Source: Caryophanales bacterium UBA1427
GTDB taxonomy: Bacteria; Bacillota_I; Bacilli_A; ML615J-28; CAG-313
Direction: 5' to 3'
Assembly (NCBI GenBank): GCA_002329485.1
Contig: DCTZ01000010.1
Span: 1 to 56,716 of the forward strand
DNA length: 56,716 bases
A program made the translations under genes and the position numbers. The notes below the pieces were generated by a model. It made no database searches, had not been told where the DNA came from, and worked only from the letters and a program-made list of their open reading frames with translations. Below, piece after piece: positions 42,335 to 51,576 of the stretch. Each line of letters opens with the position of its first letter. Position 1 is the stretch's first letter.

Positions 42335-43225
42335 TTATAATTGGTTTTCCGGAACGTCTTCGTTCACTAAATACAAAATACCGATGGTACCTTCTCCGCA
42401 GTGACTGGCAATGACGCATCCCGCTTCGGTATGATATAAATTTTTAATAAGTTTTCGTTCCGGCAATTCTTCGATTTTTTCGGCCAAATACCGATAACTT
42501 TTATCGGCTGCAGTTTCGGTGATAAAGACAAACTCCGGATCGACTTTCGGAAAATCGTTTAAGAACAATTTGACCATTTCGTTTAACGACTTTTTCATGG
42601 AACCGATTATCGATTTTCCGACATCCATGCGTCCGGCGCGAACAACAATCATCGGTTTGATTCTTAATACCGTTCCCAAAAGACGCTTGGTCGTGGAACA
42701 CCGTCCGCCTTTATGAAGGTATTCGAGCGATTCGACGACAAACTGCGATTTTACGCGCGGAACCAATTTTTGGATTTCCTCGGCAATTTCTTTGGCACTT
42801 TTGCCCATGTCTCTTAATTTGGCGGCTTTCAATAACAAAAGAGCAGTTCCCGATGACAAGTTCTTGCCGTCAAGCAGGAAAATACGTTCTTTCAATTCGT
42901 CTTTAAGGTTATTGCGAGCCACAAAAGCATTTTGGTAGGTGCTCGAAAAATTCGAGCCGAGGGTTATATGAACTACATCGTTTCCCTGCTCAAGAAACTT
43001 CAAATAGGCTTCTTTGTAATCCAAAGGGGTACGGGCTGCGGTTTTGGGAAGCATTTTTTTCTCTTCCACTTTTTTGTAAAGTTCATCGGGCGTGATGTTT
43101 ACCCCGTCATAATAAGTTTCTTCTTCAAAATTTACGATTAAAGGGAAAACTTCGATTTGGTATTTTGCCACTAATTCTGGAGTGATATCAATTGTGCTTT
43201 CGCTGAAAAGAATGACTTTATTCAT
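42335..43225 (-). CDS. DegV/FakB-family fatty-acid-binding protein
   Basis: 296 aa. The N-terminal domain starts ILFSESTIDITPELV and has YYDGVNITPDELY; the serine-rich fatty-acid site includes LPKTAARTP and LGSNFSSTYQNA. The C-terminal domain contains GGRCSTTKRLLG and IKPMIVV. DegV proteins bind a fatty acid; FakB members present it to the kinase FakA. No fakA is in the window. GGAGG precedes the ATG. Confidence 0.9.
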   Translation of the reverse strand: MNKVILFSESTIDITPELVAKYQIEVFPLIVNFEEETYYDGVNITPDELYKKVEEKKMLPKTAARTPLDYKEAYLKFLEQGNDVVHITLGSNFSSTYQNAFVARNNLKDELKERIFLLDGKNLSSGTALLLLKAAKLRDMGKSAKEIAEEIQKLVPRVKSQFVVESLEYLHKGGRCSTTKRLLGTVLRIKPMIVVRAGRMDVGKSIIGSMKKSLNEMVKLFLNDFPKVDPEFVFITETAADKSYRYLAEKIEELPERKLIKNLYHTEAGCVIASHCGEGTIGILYLVNEDVPENQL

Positions 43226-43240
43226 TAAAAATCCTCCGTT

Positions 43241-44800
43241 TTATGGAATCCATTCTTGATTTTGTTGGGTCAGTTTTTCAATTGCTTTAATTAACACATC
43301 CCTGAATAACAGACCGTCCGCTTCAATATTCGTGCCATCCAAGAATGGGTATTGCTTTTGGTCAAAAACATAGTCAATCGAGGCAACCCGATAAGTGCGG
43401 GTGTCGACCAAAGGCACGCCATCAATCGTAACGGAACTGCCTTTTGCCACCAAATTGGAACTGGAACTCAAAGAAAAGTTTAATATTACCCGGATTTGCG
43501 TTCCCGTTAAGGTAACGGTTTTTACGGTATTGTCAAAAGGCATTATTTTGTAAAGATGGCCAACTGTTACTTCGGTTCCTTTGGCAATCGGAAAAGCATC
43601 GCCCCGAATACCGCCCGAATTGATAAAGGCCACATCCGCATTTGTATGTGCTTTTAAAGCATCGGCCGCCCAGGTAACAGTCGGATATTTGGTGATTGTT
43701 GTTCCCGCTACCCCGATTACCCGCGAAAAGAGCGGCGCAGTAGCATGAATTAAAGCATTGATATAATTATCGATGCTATCATGTTTCGGGCGTGAACTGC
43801 CCATTTTTACCGTTGATGAACTGACACCGGTAATCTTTTTCGTGATCGGATTGATATTCAAAGTGATATCGCCGACATATTCTCCCGATGAACCGGCTTG
43901 AACAATCGGGATTTCCCGGTTGTCGACGGAAGTAATGTAATCGGGAATGTTTAAATGGTAATGACCGTTTACGATTGCGTCAACCGCCTGATAACCGGTC
44001 AAACCGGCAAGCATCGAGTTTGTTGTTTCGCTGCCGTCATGGCCGAGGGCAATGATAATATCGACTTGTTGATTTTTGCGTAAATCTTCAATAATCGGAC
44101 CGATGGTTGTCGGAATTGATTCAAATTTATAGTCTTTCACCATTCCCACCGCAATATCGCTTTCCAAACCGTATCCGATATAACCGACAATGCCCACTTT
44201 CAGGTGGCCTTTGTTGATAATCGTATAAGGTTCGGTATTCGGCAGGATTTGGCCATTGGCTTTTTGAACAATATTTGCCCCCAAAAGCGGAAAATCGGCT
44301 TCGCCGTTGGACAAATCGCCGTCGCGGTATTTTAGGATTTCCGATATTCCCCAATCGAATTCGTGGTTTCCGATGGTCATGGCATCAAACTTCACCGCAT
44401 TCATCCATTTTATCACATCGAGTCCCCGCCGGTAGTTGGAAATACCGGTACCTTGGAACATATCGCCCGCGGAAAGCACAATTGTTTCGTTGGGGTTCAA
44501 ATTGCGTTGGTCGATTAAATATTTACCCATCCGGGCTGCTCCCGCCGCTTGGTCCGTTTCCGCAAGCGCCCCGTGGAAATCGTTTACGGTCAAAATGCGC
44601 AAAAAATCAATCGGGTCGTCGGTTTCCGGAACAAAGGAGACATCGATGGTTAATTCGTCAACCGCCTCCAGATTCTTATTGACCTCGGCTAAAACTTCGG
44701 CTTCGGTTTTCGGCTTATTGGGATTCGGATTTGTCGTGACGCAACCGACCGTCAAAGTAATTATCCAAAGCAATAAAAATATCCTAAAGAGCTTTTTCAT
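43241..44800 (-). CDS. 5'-nucleotidase/2',3'-cyclic phosphodiesterase lipoprotein
   Basis: 519 aa. Signal peptide with lipobox LTVGC (Cys20), so it is a surface lipoprotein. The metallophosphatase domain has the metal ligands in TVNDFHGALAE, LSAGDMFQGT, GNHEFDWG, GHDGSE and NGHYHLN. The C-terminal nucleotidase domain has INSGGIRGD and IMPFDNTV. It would dephosphorylate external nucleotides to nucleosides for uptake. Just 15 bases separate it from degV, so they form one unit. A TATAAT with upstream TG (extended -10) lies at 44837-44842. Confidence 0.92.
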   Translation of the reverse strand: MKKLFRIFLLLWIITLTVGCVTTNPNPNKPKTEAEVLAEVNKNLEAVDELTIDVSFVPETDDPIDFLRILTVNDFHGALAETDQAAGAARMGKYLIDQRNLNPNETIVLSAGDMFQGTGISNYRRGLDVIKWMNAVKFDAMTIGNHEFDWGISEILKYRDGDLSNGEADFPLLGANIVQKANGQILPNTEPYTIINKGHLKVGIVGYIGYGLESDIAVGMVKDYKFESIPTTIGPIIEDLRKNQQVDIIIALGHDGSETTNSMLAGLTGYQAVDAIVNGHYHLNIPDYITSVDNREIPIVQAGSSGEYVGDITLNINPITKKITGVSSSTVKMGSSRPKHDSIDNYINALIHATAPLFSRVIGVAGTTITKYPTVTWAADALKAHTNADVAFINSGGIRGDAFPIAKGTEVTVGHLYKIMPFDNTVKTVTLTGTQIRVILNFSLSSSSNLVAKGSSVTIDGVPLVDTRTYRVASIDYVFDQKQYPFLDGTNIEADGLLFRDVLIKAIEKLTQQNQEWIP

Positions 44801-44880
44801 AATTTATCTCAACTTTCTAATAACTTTTGTATGGATATTATACCATTTTTTTCGGTTAATTTCCTGCTTTTTACTTTAAA

Positions 44881-44916
44881 AAAGCCCCAAGGACTATCGG
44901 CTGATAACCTGGGGTC
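44881..44916 (-). terminator. Terminator of the germination receptor operon
   Basis: Minus-strand CCCCAGG paired with CCTTGGGG (one bulge), then T6. The gerKB stop codon lies inside the loop. Confidence 0.8.
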
Positions 44917-46027
44917 TTTTTCCTTCTGCGGAAGGATCGGTAAATTCTTTTTTAAAAACTACTTTTCTGATTATCAAAACAATCAATAACAGAAGGGGAA
45001 TTCCGACCTGCCAAACGATTTTGAACCAAGCATATTTTTCTTTAAAGATACGCAAAGCTTCGAAATTGGGAAAAAGCAGATAAGATAAACCTAAGATAAC
45101 CAACAAAACCCAAACATAAAAGAACTTCTTGCTGCCTTTGGGAAAAAGGTTTTTTAAACCTTCCAATGCAAATTCCAACCCTATCAGTACCTTTAATAAC
45201 ACCGCATTGATAAAAACACTCGAAAGCAATACCTGTATGCGGGTAATAAATTGCGCCACGTCAATCAAAGCAATGGCCGAATAGGTCGGGAAAACCAAAA
45301 GATCCGTTAAAGGCGCATCAAAGACCAGCAAATGCATCAAGACGGCGAGCAAATACATCAATCCTCCACCGATAATTCCCCGGCCGAAAACTTTCCGGTA
45401 GGTCAGTTTCGGAACGACAATCACTCCCAACCCCGTAAGCAAAATCGCATCCCCGAAAGAAACGACCCCAAAAGAAAGGGAAGACTTGGCAATCTGTTTC
45501 AGCGGAGTCTTTAAAAGGGGCAAAAAGTTGGAAAACTGATATTCGGGATAAAGCAACAAAAAAGAAAGAATCAACATGGCCATAAAAACAGGAAAAATTA
45601 TCACGAATAATTGAATAATTGCTTTTAATCCGGAACGAAGCAGGAAATAAAGAACCGTAAGCACAATCAAAGCGATGAACAAATAAGGTGTATTGCCAAA
45701 GGATAATATCCGGATGAAGGAATTAAATTGATAAAAGGAGATAGTCGCAACAATTAAACCGTAAGCGATGTAAAGGATGATTAATAATTTGCCCAATATT
45801 TTTCCGAAGGCTTGATCCAAAGCAATAAACAAATCGCCTTGCGGGATTATGGTTAACAGAAAATAATACAAAAGGGCTAAAAACAGGGTACCAAGTACGG
45901 TTAGGAGCAAAGCAAACCAAGTATCCCGTCCCGCATTCACATTTCCGTAAGTAACCATGAATTCGCTCGCGATAAACATCGCCAAAATGACGGCCATTTT
46001 GGAAGAAGAAACCTGTGTCTGTTCCAT
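44894..46027 (-). CDS. gerKB: Germinant receptor subunit B (GerAB/GerKB permease-like)
   Basis: 377 aa with ten hydrophobic segments, an APC-superfamily fold. Spore inner-membrane subunit that binds the germinant and signals to SpoVA channels. The stretches MAVILAMFIASEFMV and LSFGNTPYLFIALIV are of the expected type (AFGK in loop 2-3). It is the third gene of the operon, as in B. subtilis gerKA-gerKC-gerKB. The ATG at 46027, with AAGGATG upstream, is better than the TTG before it. Confidence 0.92.
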   Translation of the reverse strand: MEQTQVSSSKMAVILAMFIASEFMVTYGNVNAGRDTWFALLLTVLGTLFLALLYYFLLTIIPQGDLFIALDQAFGKILGKLLIILYIAYGLIVATISFYQFNSFIRILSFGNTPYLFIALIVLTVLYFLLRSGLKAIIQLFVIIFPVFMAMLILSFLLLYPEYQFSNFLPLLKTPLKQIAKSSLSFGVVSFGDAILLTGLGVIVVPKLTYRKVFGRGIIGGGLMYLLAVLMHLLVFDAPLTDLLVFPTYSAIALIDVAQFITRIQVLLSSVFINAVLLKVLIGLEFALEGLKNLFPKGSKKFFYVWVLLVILGLSYLLFPNFEALRIFKEKYAWFKIVWQVGIPLLLLIVLIIRKVVFKKEFTDPSAEGKRPQVISR

Positions 46028-46040
46028 CAATCCACATCCT

Positions 46041-47174
46041 TCACGGTTTGACCGTACCGGTATGGTTTACCTCGGACTTAACTTTCACCTGAAACTCAAG
46101 GATTTCGAAAAAATCCTTGTTATCTTCGGACAATTTAAGCCACTCTTGGTAATATTTTTGAAAAAACCGCTTTTCAAACCCGCAAACATCGCATTTAACC
46201 TGATTCTTAATTTTGGCAAAAAAACGCACCAATTCTTGGTTTAACCATGTTTCGAGCATTCTTTGATAATCCTGAACGGAAAACTGCCGGGATAAAATCA
46301 CGGGGTTGGATCCGATGGAAGTTTTGATTGAAACCTTCGTTATCAACAAAGGATTATTTCCGGTTTTGAACTCAAAATCGGTTTGACATCCCTGGATTTC
46401 ATAAACAATAAATTGATTCGGGTTATCCTCAAGGGGAACATTAATAATTCCCCCTTTCAGTTTTCCTTTTAAAATTAAATAAAATTTGATTTCTTCGGGT
46501 TCGATAAAGCCGGCCAATTTGTCGTTTTCAAAATAGAAAATCCCTTCCATCGTAAAGGTTTTGTTTTCTTCAATCTGCTTGATTTCCACCACCGGCAAAG
46601 TGAGACTGATTCCTTCGTCCAAGATTTCCCTCATCACCTCAAATAGCAGTTTATGATTGGAAAGGGAAGAATATTTTTCGTCGTTCCTGACCAAGCGTTC
46701 CAATTCATACGAAGCGATTTGGTGGATTAAAGCGGTGTCTTTCAGCGTTTCCCGGGCTTCGACACCTTTGGCAACAAACACCAGTAAAGTCATGCGCAGT
46801 TCATGGTCCCGCACAAAGAAATCCAAGTGTTCTTTGATACCTTCTTTGGCAATTTCTTCACTGAAAATGATAGCTTTGCAATGGCCGATATACAAACGTT
46901 TGCCGGCGACCGCCACAGCATTCCTAATCCCTTCGAAAATCGTATCCCCTTCGGTTTCCACCAGTTTGACCGAAATATTGAAGTCGGCCGATGGTTTGAA
47001 AACAATGGTTTCGAAAGTCAATTTAAACTTCTTCTCTTCGCCTTTGTCAAGCGCAATCCCGGCCACATTCGTCACGTTGTTGATTTCCTGATAGTCCCAA
47101 CAGCCGGACATGGTTAATCCGATGCTGATTATAAATACAATTAAAAACATTTTTTTCCAAATTTGTTTACCCAT
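46041..47174 (-). CDS. gerKC: Germinant receptor subunit C (GerAC/GerKC lipoprotein)
   Basis: 377 aa. Lipobox at LTMSGCWDYQEI (cleavage before the cysteine; CWD is the hallmark of the family). The three-domain Ger(x)C architecture is complete, with GHCKAIIFSEEIAKEG near residue 110 and a C-terminal domain ending in a Trp-rich helix (YYQEWLKLS). It overlaps gerKA by 8 bases, and GGGAG lies ahead of the ATG. Confidence 0.95.
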   Translation of the reverse strand: MGKQIWKKMFLIVFIISIGLTMSGCWDYQEINNVTNVAGIALDKGEEKKFKLTFETIVFKPSADFNISVKLVETEGDTIFEGIRNAVAVAGKRLYIGHCKAIIFSEEIAKEGIKEHLDFFVRDHELRMTLLVFVAKGVEARETLKDTALIHQIASYELERLVRNDEKYSSLSNHKLLFEVMREILDEGISLTLPVVEIKQIEENKTFTMEGIFYFENDKLAGFIEPEEIKFYLILKGKLKGGIINVPLEDNPNQFIVYEIQGCQTDFEFKTGNNPLLITKVSIKTSIGSNPVILSRQFSVQDYQRMLETWLNQELVRFFAKIKNQVKCDVCGFEKRFFQKYYQEWLKLSEDNKDFFEILEFQVKVKSEVNHTGTVKP

Positions 47175-48606
47175 GTTCTTGTTCTCCCTGACGATGGATG
47201 TTTTGTTTCGGAAAGCGGATAAAATGATCTTGCAAATTTTTCCTGCTTAAAGGCCAAAAATAGGCCAGATAGCTGACATTAAACGATTTTAAACCGGCAA
47301 TATGAGCTATTAAGAGGAGTACCCCCAAAGCGATGCCGAAAAGACCCAACAAAAAGGCCATCAACAAAAAGAAAATCCGGGCAAAAATTACCAATCCTTT
47401 CAGTTTGGTGTTGATTAAACCGGTAATAGCGGTCAGCGAAATGACAATGACCATCGGGGAACTGACGAGCCTAGCCTGAACGGCCGCCTGACCGATGACA
47501 ATAGCGCCCACGATGCTTAAGGCCTGACCGATGCCAATCGGGGTTCTTAAACCGGTTTCCCGAATCAATTCAAAAATAATGAGCATCACAACGCATTCAA
47601 GAATCGTCGGCAAAGGAATATCCTGCTGGGAATGGGCAATCGTCAAAGCCATCGGCGAAGGAATGATTTCCCAGTGATGGGTGGAAATCGCAATATACAA
47701 AGCCGGGGTGAGAATCGAAACCAGAAAGCCGATCATGCGTAGAATCCGGCCGAAAGAAGCAAAATAAACATTTAGGTAGTAATCATCCGGAGAATAAAAA
47801 TTATCGATAAAAAGGTACGGCATCGACAAAGCTACTGGAGTTCCCTCCGCAATAATCCCGACTTTTCCTTCCAACAGTTTTCCGGCCAAGACATCTGGTC
47901 TTTCGGTCACGCCGATGGTTTTAAAAGGACTGTATCTGGCATCTTTGATTTGTTCGTTGATGATATTGGTATCAAGGATTCCGTCAAAATTGAGGCGGGC
48001 CAAACGGGCTTTGACAATCGAAACCAAATCCGGACTGACCAGATTTTGCATATAACAAATACAGATGCGCGTTTTGGTGTCCTTGCCGATTACCTGATAA
48101 TCCAAATGCAAGTCGGTGGATACGATGCGCCTTCGGATTAACTGAATATTGAAATCGAGCGATTCGACAAAACTTTCCCGGGGCCCCCGAAGCACCTTTT
48201 CGTTATCCGGTTCCTGGGGAGCCCGAACATCCCGCAGGTTGGTTTCTATCAATAAGCACTCGGTGCTGTTGTTTAAAAGCAGAACCGTCATTCCACTTAA
48301 CAGGCCAGCAAACAGTTCGTCCATTAAATTCGTCAGCTGGATTTGCGATGATACAATAATCTTTTCTTTCAAAACTTCGCTCAACGGTTTGCCTGAGGAA
48401 CGGTTTTGGAAAAATAACATAATCGGAAAAACGATTCCTTCGTTGACGATTTTGTTATCCACCAGATTGCGCAAATAAATAACGCAAAAATTATCTTTGG
48501 GACTGTTGGGAGGGGAAAAAAACCGGGCCGTAAGCAAATCATCGCAAATTACCGATTTGATGTGATTTACATTATCCGTAAGGTCGGAAAACAAAAAACG
48601 CCTCAT
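47167..48606 (-). CDS. gerKA: Germinant receptor subunit A (GerAA/GerKA)
   Basis: 479 aa. A soluble N-terminal domain (1-260) precedes about six membrane spans. Family motifs: LRDVRAPQEPDNEKVLRGPRESF (the QEPxxExxxRGPRxGF signature, given in pieces elsewhere), EGTPVALSMPYLF, and RETGLRTPIGIGQALSIVGA. First gene of the operon, with AAGGAGGGG before the ATG at 48606. A GCATA upstream could be a sigma-G -35, but no convincing -10 is seen at the right distance. Confidence 0.96.
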   Translation of the reverse strand: MRRFLFSDLTDNVNHIKSVICDDLLTARFFSPPNSPKDNFCVIYLRNLVDNKIVNEGIVFPIMLFFQNRSSGKPLSEVLKEKIIVSSQIQLTNLMDELFAGLLSGMTVLLLNNSTECLLIETNLRDVRAPQEPDNEKVLRGPRESFVESLDFNIQLIRRRIVSTDLHLDYQVIGKDTKTRICICYMQNLVSPDLVSIVKARLARLNFDGILDTNIINEQIKDARYSPFKTIGVTERPDVLAGKLLEGKVGIIAEGTPVALSMPYLFIDNFYSPDDYYLNVYFASFGRILRMIGFLVSILTPALYIAISTHHWEIIPSPMALTIAHSQQDIPLPTILECVVMLIIFELIRETGLRTPIGIGQALSIVGAIVIGQAAVQARLVSSPMVIVISLTAITGLINTKLKGLVIFARIFFLLMAFLLGLFGIALGVLLLIAHIAGLKSFNVSYLAYFWPLSRKNLQDHFIRFPKQNIHRQGEQEHG

Positions 48607-48683
48607 ACGAACCCCTCCTTTTTGTCCAAACTTAACATACGTATTTTTTGGCAAAACGGCTGATTTTATGCAAGGCGTTTAGA

Positions 48684-48724
48684 AGCAAAGAAAGATGGCT
48701 TTTAATCAGCCATCCTTCTTTGCT
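48684..48724 (-). terminator. Large hairpin between the nitroreductase gene and gerKA
   Basis: Two paired segments, AGCAAAGAA/TTCTTTGCT and ATGGCT/AGCCAT, separated by a 2-base internal mismatch. On the minus strand no T tract follows; on the plus strand there is one. It probably ends the nitroreductase transcript, but less efficiently than usual. Confidence 0.5.
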
Positions 48725-48735
48725 GTTTTCATTTT

Positions 48736-49335
48736 TCATTTATGCACTCGAACGCGTTCGTCAATAGGTAGAAAACTCTTTTCTCCGGCCGGTGCGGCGA
48801 TGGTGCCAAACGGCATTTGCGCAATCAAGCGCCATTCTTTCGGCAGATTGAAAGTTTTCTTGACTTCGTCATCGATTAACGGATTATAGTGTTGAAGCGA
48901 TGCTCCCATGTTATGTTCCGCGAGATAAGTCCAAACCGCAAACTGCAACATGCCGTTTGCTTGGTCGGCCCAACTGTCAAAGTGTTGTTGATAAAGCGGA
49001 AATTTGGCTTTGAGATCTTCTACGCTTGGAGTATCGTCGAAAAAGAGAATTGTTCCGTACCCCGCGTCAAATGATTTGATTTTGTTTTCGGTGGAAGCAA
49101 AATTGGCCGCAGGGACGATTTTTCGTAAAGTTTCCAAAACGATGTTCCATAATTTATGGTGGTTTTCTCCCAACAAAATTACTACCCGTCCGCTTTGAAT
49201 GTTAAAAGGCGATGGGACGAATTGGGTTATCGCTTTGATTTGATCAATCAATTGTTGATCGGAAATTGTCGATTGATTGTTTAGATTGTATATTGATCTT
49301 CTTAATTTAATCGACTCAATTAAATTAGATTTCAT
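48736..49335 (-). CDS. Nitroreductase-family FMN oxidoreductase
   Basis: 199 aa. The N-terminal SIKLRRSIYNLN is the FMN-binding RRS motif, followed by FVPSPFNIQSGRVV, and the C-terminal GASLQHYNPLIDDEV and QMPFGTIAAPAGEK are typical of the HBN1-like nitroreductases. It reduces nitro compounds or quinones with NAD(P)H; physiological role unknown. GGAGG lies before the ATG. Probably monocistronic. Confidence 0.88.
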   Translation of the reverse strand: MKSNLIESIKLRRSIYNLNNQSTISDQQLIDQIKAITQFVPSPFNIQSGRVVILLGENHHKLWNIVLETLRKIVPAANFASTENKIKSFDAGYGTILFFDDTPSVEDLKAKFPLYQQHFDSWADQANGMLQFAVWTYLAEHNMGASLQHYNPLIDDEVKKTFNLPKEWRLIAQMPFGTIAAPAGEKSFLPIDERVRVHK

Positions 49336-49423
49336 TTAATTCCTCCTTATTGCCAATATTTTAACACACAAAAGTATTATAACCAAATCATTTGCTTTTT
49401 TAAAAAACAGCCATTTAAAATTA

Positions 49424-49454
49424 TGAAAAAAAAGAAACTTTTTTGAAAGTTTCC
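49424..49454 (-). terminator. Terminator of the DUF1538/PII/UPF0316 gene cluster
   Basis: Minus-strand GAAACTT/AAGTTTC stem followed by T9. Confidence 0.8.
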
Positions 49455-50018
49455 TTACTTAATGAAACCGCGCGAAGCGGAAATGTAGCCCCCTTGCAAA
49501 GTGGTTATATCGTTGCTGATAATCATGGCGTTTTCGTCCGCATCGTGAATCAATTTAATCAATTGTTCTTTGCCTTTCCGATTGGTGTAAATCATCAGCA
49601 CGGTCCGGTCGGTATCTTTGCCTTTTGCTTCAATGGTGGTCACGCCATAACCGCTTTTGCGCAATTCTTCCGCAAGCCTCAAGCCGTTATCCGCGGAAGT
49701 AATGGTTTGAATCAAAACTTTTCCGAAAGCCAAATAGTTTTCGAGTTTGGAACCGACAAAAACACCGGTCGCAAAGCCCAGGCTGTAAACGATGCCTTTA
49801 ATCGGTTGTTCGGAAATACCCCCGATAACCCGGGAAGCGATGAATACCCAAATGGTTACTTCGAAAAAGGCTAGGATAACCCCTTGCTTGCGATAACCTT
49901 TGTTGATTAAGATTATGCGCAGGGTACCCATCGATACTTCGATAATCCGAGAACAAAAAATTAGCAACAATTCCCACCAGGGAACCGAAACAAAAGCGTC
50001 AACTATTTTATCCCACAT
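49455..50018 (-). CDS. UPF0316 (DUF2179/DUF5698) membrane protein
   Basis: 187 aa with three N-terminal membrane spans (RIIEVSMGTLRIILINKGYRKQ after the first) and a cytoplasmic C-terminal DUF2179 domain (SGYGVTTIEAKGKDTDRTVL, in pieces). B. subtilis YebE is a homologue; function unknown. AAAGGTGAT precedes the ATG. It follows the 299-aa gene by 4 bases, so it belongs to the same transcript as the PII-like genes. Confidence 0.85.
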   Translation of the reverse strand: MWDKIVDAFVSVPWWELLLIFCSRIIEVSMGTLRIILINKGYRKQGVILAFFEVTIWVFIASRVIGGISEQPIKGIVYSLGFATGVFVGSKLENYLAFGKVLIQTITSADNGLRLAEELRKSGYGVTTIEAKGKDTDRTVLMIYTNRKGKEQLIKLIHDADENAMIISNDITTLQGGYISASRGFIK

Positions 50019-50022
50019 ATAA

Positions 50023-50922
50023 TCACCTTTTCAGATTTCCGATGTTATTATTTTCCTTGTGATGCAAAAGACTGATGGTCGGCATTGAAGACAAGGTAAA
50101 GTTCGAGGATGTAATATTGTAAGTATTGGAGCCGTCTCCTTCTTTTTGTTCCGGGTTGGTAAAATACAGTTCCGAGACCCCGCGCACTTCAACCCCCAAC
50201 AAACTGGTAATCAAAATATTCATTTTTATCTTGGAGAACACATTGATTTGATCCGGAAAAAAGAAATCGCTGTTTTTCGGAATAACCAAATTCACGATGA
50301 CGTTTTTCCGTTTGGTATTTTCGTTATATAACAGGTAGGCTCTGGTATCGGTCTTTTTGTTTCCCGATACAAAAATATAAGACACTCCCGAACGTTCGAA
50401 CTTCAGTTGTTCAAAATAAATGCTTGCCACCAATTTTCCTTCCACCACTTTAAAAGGGATTTTCAGGGAAAGATAGCGGTAGTTTTGGGGGCGGGCCAAA
50501 ACATCATCGAGTTTGACGGTACTTTCAAACATATGAAATTCGGTACTGCGGTTTTTTATATACTTTTCGACATAACGAGGCGATTCTTCGTAGATTAGCA
50601 TCCGATCCATGAATTCGATTATCGAATAGTTGTCGGAAGCAAATTGCAAATTCCGGAACATTTCGGCCCGGGAATTGGCATCCTGATTAGCTTTGTTTAC
50701 GGATTTATTGTGCAAATACACCAAATAGCTGAAACTGGTGGTGGAACAAAAAGAGGCAAAGGCGACAAATACGGTCGCCAAACGAACACCGATTTCATAG
50801 GAATCATCCAAAAACGATTTTCCGAAAACAATCAATAAACAGGCAAGCAAAAAGATTATCGCACTGATGATAAGAAGAATGGAAAAAAGATGCGATTTGG
50901 GTTTCTTCACATCATCACCCAT
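50023..50922 (-). CDS. Membrane-anchored protein of unknown function in the DUF1538/PII cluster
   Basis: 299 aa. Two membrane spans (about residues 13-34 and 46-70), then a soluble domain of 220 residues, partly helical at first and then rich in beta strands. The C-terminus is polar (Asn/Ser). I recognise no family and see no catalytic motif. It starts 5 bases after the PII-like stop, with only a weak ribosome site, so translation is probably coupled. It may be a partner of the DUF1538 protein; that is inference from position. Confidence 0.6.
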   Translation of the reverse strand: MGDDVKKPKSHLFSILLIISAIIFLLACLLIVFGKSFLDDSYEIGVRLATVFVAFASFCSTTSFSYLVYLHNKSVNKANQDANSRAEMFRNLQFASDNYSIIEFMDRMLIYEESPRYVEKYIKNRSTEFHMFESTVKLDDVLARPQNYRYLSLKIPFKVVEGKLVASIYFEQLKFERSGVSYIFVSGNKKTDTRAYLLYNENTKRKNVIVNLVIPKNSDFFFPDQINVFSKIKMNILITSLLGVEVRGVSELYFTNPEQKEGDGSNTYNITSSNFTLSSMPTISLLHHKENNNIGNLKR

Positions 50923-50927
50923 GGTTC

Positions 50928-51248
50928 TTATTCTTGGGAATCAAAATTGAAACCAATCGTATCGTCAACCGGTAAAGACAAACAAATGGCGTGCGGTTCT
51001 TTGTTGATGCCGTGTTCCGAATTGATGGCTTGCATAATAGGATTGGTATATTGTTCTTCCACAACAATCAAAATAATATCTTTCTCGGGAGAGATGGTAA
51101 TGCCAAAAAATTTCTTGACTTCATGAGCGGCCGTTCCCCGACCATGCATAATCGTTCCGCCTCTTGCCCCGTGGGATTTTGCGGTTTCCATGACCTCCTC
51201 CGAAAATCCATGATTACATATCACTATAATAAGATCGTATTTACTCAT
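50928..51248 (-). CDS. PII-like signalling protein, copy 1
   Basis: 106 aa with a PII-type ferredoxin-like fold: beta1 (YDLIIVICN), helix with EEVMETAK, GARGGTIMHGRGTA (the glycine-rich nucleotide loop region), beta-strand IILIVVEEQ, then the second helix. The T-loop segment (GRGTAAHEVKKFFGITISPEKD) lacks the uridylylated tyrosine motif of GlnB. Proteins of this class are found next to DUF1538 genes. It may bind a nucleotide and gate the neighbouring membrane protein. GGAGG precedes the ATG, 1 base after the second copy. Confidence 0.8.
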   Translation of the reverse strand: MSKYDLIIVICNHGFSEEVMETAKSHGARGGTIMHGRGTAAHEVKKFFGITISPEKDIILIVVEEQYTNPIMQAINSEHGINKEPHAICLSLPVDDTIGFNFDSQE

Positions 51249-51249
51249 T

Positions 51250-51576
51250 TTATTCCTCCATTTTTTCTCCTTTTAAAAGACTAAGGGTTTTTTTGCCGAT
51301 GCTTTTAACCGGTATGGTAAAAGCGACGCCCGTACCGCGGCGCGAGAATTCAAAAAGTTCATATATTTTTCCCAAAAGTGCCGGCGTTTCTTGTTTGGGA
51401 ACAATGCTGAAGATAACGCTCTTTTCCGTCTCTGCAAGCCCGAAATACTGCAGCAATTCGGAATTTGCGGAACCTTTTCCATGGACAATGGTGTTAAAGT
51501 TGACATTTTGTTCCTCAAACATTTTTAAAACCCGGGTGCACATTTTTCGATCAATAATCGTTATTAGTATTTTCAT
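51250..51576 (-). CDS. PII-like signalling protein, copy 2
   Basis: 108 aa, same fold as the next gene: MKILITIIDRK, HGKGSANSELLQYFGL in the T-loop position, VIFSIVPKQ, and a C-terminal SRRGTGVAFTIPV that resembles the nucleotide-binding C-loop of PII. The two copies share the HG(R/K)G motif and the FG(I/L) after it. It overlaps the DUF1538 stop as ATGA. GAGGTAG precedes the start. Confidence 0.8.
   Translation of the reverse strand: MKILITIIDRKMCTRVLKMFEEQNVNFNTIVHGKGSANSELLQYFGLAETEKSVIFSIVPKQETPALLGKIYELFEFSRRGTGVAFTIPVKSIGKKTLSLLKGEKMEE

Noticed and set aside
44275..44879. Two overlapping plus-strand frames over 130 codons
   Set aside because: Antisense to the nucleotidase lipoprotein gene and low in recognisable protein features.
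48607..48680. Sigma-G promoter for the ger operon
   Set aside because: GCATA fits a -35, but no CATNNTA box lies at the required distance.
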